Assembly: GCF_024172085.1 (NCBI RefSeq)
Contig: NZ_JAMZDZ010000001.1
Coordinates: 2,790,001 to 2,854,000, forward strand
Direction: 5' to 3'
Length of the DNA stretch: 64,000 bases
Origin: Hamadaea flava
Lineage (GTDB): Bacteria > Actinomycetota > Actinomycetes > Mycobacteriales > Micromonosporaceae
Part shown: piece by piece, positions 58,988 through 64,000 of the stretch
Layout of the letters: the number at the start of each line of letters is the position of its first letter
How positions within the stretch are numbered: position 1 is the stretch's first letter
Notes under the pieces: model-generated
The model's input: only the letters and a program-made list of their open reading frames with translations
The model's database searches: none
What the model was told of the DNA's origin: nothing
Program-made: the position numbers and the translations under genes

Positions 58988-61585
58988 TCAGACCAGGTTC
59001 GACAAGGCTCGATAGGTGTTGGGCCCCGGGACGCCGTCGAGGGGGCCGGTGTAGCCGCCGATCTGAGCCAGCCGTTGCAATGCCACATAGGTGCCCGCAC
59101 CGGGCACGCCGTCGATGAGACCCGAGTAGCCGGATCCCCGCAGGCAGGACTGGATACCGCGCCAGCTGAAGGACCCCAGCACACCATCGATCGGCCCGCT
59201 GTAGCCGCCGAGCTTGGCCATGCGCTGCATCGCGGCGTACGTGTTGGTGCCGGGCACGCCGTCGATCGGACCGGTATAGCCGAAGCGTCGCATCACGGTC
59301 TGCACGCCCTTCCAGCTGTTGACGCCCATGACACCGTCGATCGGCCCGGTGTAGCCGCCGGCGGCGGCCAGGGTCTGCAGTCCCTTGTAGGTGTTGGTCC
59401 CAGGGGCGCCGTCCAGCGGCCCGCTGTAGCCGTATCCGCGGAGCACGGGCTGGACGCCCCTCCAGGTGGTGCCGCCGGGAACCCCGTCGATCGGCCCGGT
59501 GTACCCACCGGCCACGCCGATCTTCTGCAGAATGATGCCGTCCGCGGTCGAGATCGGCCCAGGCCCGCCGCTGGTCACGGTCAAGTAGGAGCGCAACGCC
59601 GCGAAGGTGTTCGGCCCGGGTACGCCGTCGACCGGCCCCGTGTAGCCATAGTCGGCCGCCAGCCGCTGCAGACCGCTGTAGGTGTTGGGCCCGGGTACGC
59701 CGTCGACCAGGCCCGTGTAGTAGCCGCCAGCGGACAGGACCGCCTGGACACCCTTCCAGCTGTTGACGCCCATGACGCCGTCGACTGGCCCGGTGTACCC
59801 GCCTCGCTGGGCGATCCGCTGCAGAGTCTGGGCATCGGCGGTGGCGATGGTGACGTTCCCGTCGACCTGGGCCAGATAACCGCGCAGTCCGGCGTACGAG
59901 TTGGGGCCGAGGACGCCATCGACGGGCCCGGTGTAGCCGCCGCGTTGAGCCAGCAGCTGGAGTCCCTTGTACGTGTTCGTCCCCGGTACGCCGTCGACCG
60001 GGCCGCTGTAGAGACCAAGCTGCGTGAGCAGCGTCTGAATGCCTTTCCAGCTGTTGGGACCGAGCACCCCGTCGAGCGGTCCGGTGTACCCGCCGAGCTG
60101 CGCGACGCGCTGCAGCGTGACCCCGTCGGACAGGGAGACGTCGGGTGCCGGATCGGGTACCGGGTTCGGCCCCGCCGGTGGCAGCGTCGCCGTGCCGAAC
60201 GCGTCGGCCTTCGCCAGGTTCATGTCGACGGTGATGCCCTTGACCGAACCAGAGCTGCTGAACTGGTGGATCGCCCAGGTCGGATAGGCGGTCCCGATAC
60301 GCGGGCTGCCAGCCGCCGCACCGTAGTCGGCGATCCACAGCTTCGCCCCGGTCGCCTGGGTCTGCGTCCAGGTTCGCGAGGTGAGCAGCGAGGAGTAGGT
60401 ATACAGGAACGGCGTCGCGCCGAGGCGCGCTTTGACGATGTTGATGAAGCTCGCCGTCTGCGCATCCGTCCATACCGGACTCTGATCGACTCCTTCGACG
60501 TCGATCATCAGCGGGTCACCGGCGCGGTAGTCGTGCAGGCGGGTGAGGAAGTAGTCGGCGTCGCCGGACGCGGTGCCCCATCCGGTCATCCAGTAGTGGC
60601 CGACGAGGAAGCCGGCCGCGCGGGCGGCGTCGACCTGCCGGACGTAGTACGGCGCGGTGTACGGCAGATGCGTACCGTCGTTGGAACCGCCGGACTTGAC
60701 GACGCAGAAGCGGAATCCGGCGCTGCGGGCGGCCAGGAAGTCGAGGTTGGCCTGGCTGGTGCCGACGTCGATGCCGTAGATCAGGCTGCCCGCGGGCGGG
60801 GTGGGCGCGGGGCCGGGGGCGGGCGGCGACGACGGTGGATGCGCGGCCAGCCAGTTCGCCACCCCGCGGATGGTGTTGGGTCCGAGGATCCCGTCGACCG
60901 GCCCGGTGTAGCCGCCGTCGCGGGCGAGGCTCTGGATCGCCTTGTAGGTGTTGGTGCCGGGTACTCCGTCGATGGGACCGGTGTAGCCGTATCCCCGGAC
61001 GGCGGTCTGCACGCCCTTCCAGCTGTTGACGCCCATGACGCCGTCGACCGGCCCGGTGTAGCCGCCGCGCTGTGCGAGGGTCTGCAAGACCTTTTGGTCG
61101 TCGGGCGTCAGGGTGTACGTAGAGCCGCCCGGACCGGGCGTGCCGACGTCCGCCATCCGGGAGCCGACGTTGTCGAGGGTCCAGCCCAGGTACACGAGTC
61201 CGGTCAGCGAGTTGTACCGGGCCACGGACTGCGTTCCGATGCAGTAGCCGCCCGGGGCGAAGTCCTCGCCGCCGGACAGATGCGAGGTCGCCATGAGGCA
61301 GCGGGTACCGCCGCCGTCGAGGTCCAGGGCGACGTGGCCGGGGTCGCCTGGATCGCCCCACCAGTGGAACGCACCCCTGGGCGCGGCCGAGTAGTCATGG
61401 TTGTCCGGTCCGGACGCGAGATATGCCTGGTACGCGGTGGGTGCCGAGCCGGCCAGGGCACAGGCCCGGAACATCAATGCCTGGCACATGCCGGACCAGT
61501 TGTAGCCGTTGTAGAAGCCGCCGCCACCGGCATCCGTGACGTGCTGACGGGCCCACGATTCGGCCCCGGCGACCGTTCTGGTCAA
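58988..61585 (-). CDS. endolysin-like protein: NlpC/CHAP-like + GH25 + 16 peptidoglycan-binding half-repeats
   Basis: An 865-residue protein. Residues 1-140 resemble a CHAP/NlpC-type domain with Cys34 (NWSGMCQALMFRA) and His84 (GDPGHVALDL). Three half-repeats of the GGYTGPVDGV-x-G-xN-xW-KG type follow (about 172-245), then a Pro linker. Residues 268-475 are a GH25 lysozyme (LIYGIDVGTSQANLDFLAAR, catalytic Asp362 and Glu364 in MIDVEGVD). Thirteen more half-repeats fill the C-terminus. The start is TTG at 61585 with AAAGGAG 6 bp upstream. No signal peptide is seen, as in phage lysins, so release may need lysis, a holin or an unusual route. It follows a Tat-signal protein and an orphan response regulator in one leftward unit. 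Confidence 0.92.
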   Translation of the reverse strand: MTRTVAGAESWARQHVTDAGGGGFYNGYNWSGMCQALMFRACALAGSAPTAYQAYLASGPDNHDYSAAPRGAFHWWGDPGDPGHVALDLDGGGTRCLMATSHLSGGEDFAPGGYCIGTQSVARYNSLTGLVYLGWTLDNVGSRMADVGTPGPGGSTYTLTPDDQKVLQTLAQRGGYTGPVDGVMGVNSWKGVQTAVRGYGYTGPIDGVPGTNTYKAIQSLARDGGYTGPVDGILGPNTIRGVANWLAAHPPSSPPAPGPAPTPPAGSLIYGIDVGTSQANLDFLAARSAGFRFCVVKSGGSNDGTHLPYTAPYYVRQVDAARAAGFLVGHYWMTGWGTASGDADYFLTRLHDYRAGDPLMIDVEGVDQSPVWTDAQTASFINIVKARLGATPFLYTYSSLLTSRTWTQTQATGAKLWIADYGAAAGSPRIGTAYPTWAIHQFSSSGSVKGITVDMNLAKADAFGTATLPPAGPNPVPDPAPDVSLSDGVTLQRVAQLGGYTGPLDGVLGPNSWKGIQTLLTQLGLYSGPVDGVPGTNTYKGLQLLAQRGGYTGPVDGVLGPNSYAGLRGYLAQVDGNVTIATADAQTLQRIAQRGGYTGPVDGVMGVNSWKGVQAVLSAGGYYTGLVDGVPGPNTYSGLQRLAADYGYTGPVDGVPGPNTFAALRSYLTVTSGGPGPISTADGIILQKIGVAGGYTGPIDGVPGGTTWRGVQPVLRGYGYSGPLDGAPGTNTYKGLQTLAAAGGYTGPIDGVMGVNSWKGVQTVMRRFGYTGPIDGVPGTNTYAAMQRMAKLGGYSGPIDGVLGSFSWRGIQSCLRGSGYSGLIDGVPGAGTYVALQRLAQIGGYTGPLDGVPGPNTYRALSNLV

Positions 61586-61650
61586 CGCAAACTCCTTTGT
61601 TCGCAGCGCGGCGACGCGACTTGACGGCTCGCCGCGGACGTTGTCATGGG

Positions 61651-62148
61651 TCAGGCCACCGAGATGCGGGCGACGGCGAGGATGGCCTCGGAACCGACCA
61701 GTTGGGCGCGCAGAACCGGGTCGGCGCCGGTGTTCTGGGTCGGCACGGGTCCGACCCGGAGCCGGTCGTCCAGGCGTACGCTTCCGTTGGCGTCCAGATC
61801 GAGATCGACGTATCCGTGTCGGAGTGGGCGCTTCAGCCCTTCCGACGTCTCGAACCACACACTGCCGCTCACGGCGTCAGCGGCGCTGATCGAGAACCGG
61901 ACCCGGCGCCCGGCCATCGGGCGACCGTCGACCGTCAGGCTGAATGCCACTCCGGCGGCCTCGACGCCAGTGGCGTCCGCCGGGTGCCACGAGTAAGCAC
62001 GGGCTGAGAACGTTCCTTGTCGTCCGGGCGCGGCCGCCGAGGCGGCGGCGCCGTGGACGCCCAGAAGGAGTCCGGGCACGAGTACGCCTGCGCTGTAGAG
62101 CACGGAACGCCGGGACACACCCCGCGACCCGTCAGACGGTTCAGGCAT
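61651..62148 (-). CDS. Tat-signal secreted beta-sandwich-like protein
   Basis: A 165-residue protein. SRRSVLYS at residues 12-19 is a twin-arginine motif, followed by a hydrophobic stretch and AAASAAA. The mature 125 residues are rich in beta strands: VAFSLTVDGRPMAGRRVRFS, VSGSVWFETSEGLKRPLRHG, YVDLDLDANGSVRLDDRLRV, like an Ig-type fold. There is no recognised family. It lies 94 bp downstream of the orphan response regulator and 65 bp upstream of the endolysin-like gene, all leftward. Confidence 0.72.
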   Translation of the reverse strand: MPEPSDGSRGVSRRSVLYSAGVLVPGLLLGVHGAAASAAAPGRQGTFSARAYSWHPADATGVEAAGVAFSLTVDGRPMAGRRVRFSISAADAVSGSVWFETSEGLKRPLRHGYVDLDLDANGSVRLDDRLRVGPVPTQNTGADPVLRAQLVGSEAILAVARISVA

Positions 62149-62242
62149 CCTGCCTCCAATCGATAGGTTGAGATGGGTAGCTGATGAGGAGCTGAGTAGC
62201 AGGACCGCGGTCGGCGGGCATCACGAATGGCCCCGGATCTCG

Positions 62243-62932
62243 CTACCCCGGTGCCGTGCTCCACCAGTTGGTCGGCGTGTCCCCGTCCGGCCAGAACTCG
62301 AGCAGGTCGCCGGGCGCCAGCCCGAGCGCATGTTCGATCTCGGCAGGCGTCGCGGATGCGAGGTAGTCCGACAACGTCTCGGTGATGTCCTTCCAGTAGC
62401 CGCGCAGCGTGCTCTCGCCCGTGAAGAGGCGTCGGGCGAGTTGCCCGTAACTGAATCCCCGGGCACGACCGTGCAGCACCTGACGCTGCCGTTCGGTGAG
62501 CACGGTGATCGCCTTGCGCCGAACTAACACCTCGAGAAGTCCGATGACCGAATGAGGGATCACCGTCCCGCCGTCGGCGACCTCGACGAAGTTCTGCTGC
62601 GCCGCGGCGGCGGACAGCGACTTCGACACGATCCCGTGAGCGCCCGCCGCGATACAGGCCGCCAAGACGAACCGGCGCTCCTCCTGGCTGTAGGCGCAGA
62701 CCCGATACCCGCCGGCGGTCAATGCGCGGATCGCGGCGATGCCCTGCCGCACATCGGGCTGCGCCGCGTTGGCCAGATGCAGGTCAAGCACCACCAGATC
62801 GACCCGCGGGCTTCGCCGCATGAACTCCTCCACCGTGGGAACGGCTGCCACGACCTGAATCTCCGGCATGAGGATCGCGATCGACTCCCGGATGACGGCG
62901 GCGTCATCGACCACGGCCACGGCTGGTCTCAC
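62243..62932 (-). CDS. LuxR-type response regulator (copy 2, kinase-less)
   Basis: A 229-residue paralog of the regulator at 56693-57403. The receiver keeps Asp9-Asp10, Asp50 (LVVLDLHL), the YSQEERRFVLAACIAAGA block and the Lys in GIVSKSL. The helix-turn-helix TERQRQVLHGRARGFSYGQL and the tail PAEIEHALGLAPGDLLEFW are also kept. The GTG start (GGGAGG upstream) overlaps the stop of a histidine-kinase remnant by GTGA, exactly as in copy 1, but the rest of the kinase gene is gone. It may now be run by the other kinase or act unphosphorylated. Confidence 0.92.
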   Translation of the reverse strand: MRPAVAVVDDAAVIRESIAILMPEIQVVAAVPTVEEFMRRSPRVDLVVLDLHLANAAQPDVRQGIAAIRALTAGGYRVCAYSQEERRFVLAACIAAGAHGIVSKSLSAAAAQQNFVEVADGGTVIPHSVIGLLEVLVRRKAITVLTERQRQVLHGRARGFSYGQLARRLFTGESTLRGYWKDITETLSDYLASATPAEIEHALGLAPGDLLEFWPDGDTPTNWWSTAPG

Positions 62933-63025
62933 GCCGCCTCCCGGGTGCGCTGAGCGGGCGGCCCGGAAACAGCCGGCCTCCCGTACGCGATCGTCACCGT
63001 CGTCCCCTCCCCCTGTGAGGTCCCG
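62929..63025 (-). pseudogene. 3' remnant of a histidine kinase gene
   Basis: The last codons, SQGEGTTVTIAYGRP and then AQRTREAA to the TGA, match the end of the ATPase domain of the kinase at 57400-58626 (APGEGTTVTISGSG). Upstream of about 63025 the frame has no kinase sequence. A deletion removed the rest but kept the translational coupling to the regulator. Confidence 0.7.
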
Positions 63026-63211
63026 CCACGGCGTATGGGCCTGGGCGCGGGTTCTTTCGCGGCGGGCCGGCTCAGCTGCGACGGCCTCTGAGGATGTGGA
63101 ACCCACGCCCGTCCGCCGAGGTGGTCCAAGCGACGTCGGCCGACGTCTTCCACCGGGAGGTTCAGTACGCGGGCTCGATCGAGGACCGCCGTCGTGCGAT
63201 GGGCCGCGGAG

Positions 63212-63248
63212 TGGGAGGGTGCCGAGCCATCGGCCCGGCACCCTCCCA
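63212..63248 (-). terminator. terminator of the repeat-protein gene
   Basis: A perfect 13-bp inverted repeat (TGGGAGGGTGCCG at 63212-63224 with 63236-63248), 7 bp beyond the stop of the leftward gene. Confidence 0.8.
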
Positions 63249-63255
63249 TCGGCGA

Positions 63256-63693
63256 TCAGAGCCCGAACCACCCGACACGGATGGCCATGTCGAAGCCGCG
63301 CCAGGTGTTGGGGCCGGGGACGCCGTCGATCGGGCCGGTATAGCCGCCGTTCCGGGCGATGAGCTGGATGCCCTTGTAGGTGTTCGTACCGGGGATGCCG
63401 TCGGCCGGACCACTGTAGACGCCATTGCGAGTCAGGTATCGCTGGACGCCCATCCAGGTGTTGACGCCGGGGTATCCGTCAGCGGGCCCGGTGTAGCCGA
63501 AGGCCGCCGCCGGTCCAGCCTGGACACGGCACCACATCGGCCTGTCACTGGAGCTACCGCTGTACGTCAGGACGTACATGTTGTCCCTGCAGAACTGGGT
63601 GATGCTGGAGTTGCCCGCGTACGCCGGCTGAGCGAGCGTCAAGCCGGCGAGCGAGATCGCGATGGCCATCGCGGAGGTGCGCTTCCAGTTCAT
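63256..63693 (-). CDS. small secreted peptidoglycan-binding repeat protein
   Basis: A 145-residue exported protein. The Sec signal peptide (MNWKRTSAMAIAISLAGLTL, ending AYA) is followed by a short Cys-containing segment (FCRDN and MWCRV). Three half-repeats of the same kind as in the endolysin-like protein come next: FGYTGPADGYPGVNTWMGVQ, GVYSGPADGIPGTNTYKGIQ, GGYTGPIDGVPGPNTWRGFD. It has no catalytic domain, so it may bind wall peptidoglycan as a decoy, anchor or competitor. RBS GGAGAGGAA before the ATG. It lies upstream of the kinase remnant but ends in its own terminator. Confidence 0.88.
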   Translation of the reverse strand: MNWKRTSAMAIAISLAGLTLAQPAYAGNSSITQFCRDNMYVLTYSGSSSDRPMWCRVQAGPAAAFGYTGPADGYPGVNTWMGVQRYLTRNGVYSGPADGIPGTNTYKGIQLIARNGGYTGPIDGVPGPNTWRGFDMAIRVGWFGL

Positions 63694-64000
63694 GGTGTTC
63701 CTCTCCGAGAACGTTCACGTGAGCCAGATGTTGCGCTCCAATCAACGCAAAAGGGACCTTGCATCGGTCACCGGGGTACCGGCGGGGCGCCCAACCTCTG
63801 GCTTTCGCGCGTTGTGCGATCTGGACCAAAAGCACTTACCGTGATCGATCTGGAGCGGACTCTAGTTGTCCTGCGCGGCCGTCCGCACCCAACGAATCCG
63901 CGAAAACCGCACAGCCATCCGCGCCGGCAGCCCGTTCGGGGGCGCACGTGCGAGCATGAGCGGAACAACGATGCTGATGACCCGTCACCCGCGCTCGTCC
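63694..64000. other. upstream region of the repeat-protein gene, no gene
   Basis: No frame here is protein-like and no conserved RNA motif was seen. It should contain the promoter of the leftward gene. Confidence 0.4.

Noticed and set aside
59000-61100. CRISPR-like periodic repeats in the endolysin gene
   Set aside because: The periodicity is of coding origin: each unit encodes a GYTGPxDG half-repeat and units differ at third positions.
58946-61624. 892-codon open frame on the plus strand opposite the endolysin-like gene
   Set aside because: Its regular repeats only mirror the repeats of the real gene on the other strand; no start signal or family.

Overview
The window is 64 kb of high-G+C DNA. 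It is most likely a chromosomal accessory segment of an actinomycete, plausibly Micromonosporaceae. The signs are the heavy use of G/C-ending codons, GTG and TTG starts, a mycothiol-type DinB-fold protein, a SARP/NB-ARC regulator, an ECF42-type sigma factor with a DGPF partner, a spore-actinomycete style secreted esterase with a CBM2 domain, and a Gly-Cys-Val tRNA cluster. The family assignment is inference. I see no ribosomal operon, CRISPR array, replication origin or intact insertion sequence.

Region by region. 0-13.5 kb: small regulator/transporter or regulator/enzyme pairs (TetR with DUF1772/DUF4267, MarR with a 14-TM MFS pump), membrane proteins (DUF2127, DUF2637-like), an RlpA-like wall protein, a nucleoside-kinase-like protein, a YgiD-type dioxygenase and two paralogous CapA lipoproteins. 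The intergenic DNA carries palindromic repeats, including an 88-bp element present twice in opposite orientation. 13.5-18.5 kb: three tRNA genes, then an intact XRE-SARP-NB-ARC-TPR regulator between two badly frameshifted genes (an FG-GAP protein and a transglycosylase-like protein).

18.5-21.6 kb holds the most interesting locus. A compact leftward operon encodes a 52-residue peptide with six cysteines, a membrane-anchored thioredoxin-like protein, an ABC exporter and a small type I signal peptidase. The set reads as a dedicated make-fold-export-cleave pathway for a disulfide-rich secreted peptide. 21.7-33 kb is a degraded accessory zone: beta-propeller and transposase fragments, HEAT-repeat proteins (one frameshifted, one with an in-frame tandem duplication), a dead XRE-NB-ARC gene, HxlR with an F420-reductase-like enzyme, and a secreted CE1-CBM2 esterase.

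33-54 kb returns to ordinary regulator/effector modules: HxlR-MFS, DUF899 with strong upstream palindromes, AraC next to a DinB-fold protein, an HTH-PH-ABC-permease operon, ECF42-DGPF with DoxX, an M23/FG-GAP endopeptidase, HxlR-quinone oxidoreductase, and a FtsX/LolD-type ABC pair divergent from a histidine kinase/LuxR response regulator pair. 55.7-63.7 kb is a cell-wall-hydrolase region. One unit is kinase - response regulator - Tat-exported M23-like protein. A second, paralogous regulator unit has lost its kinase except for the last codons and precedes a Tat-signal protein and an 865-residue endolysin-like protein (NlpC/CHAP-like, GH25 and sixteen peptidoglycan-binding half-repeats). A small secreted protein with the same repeats lies next to it.
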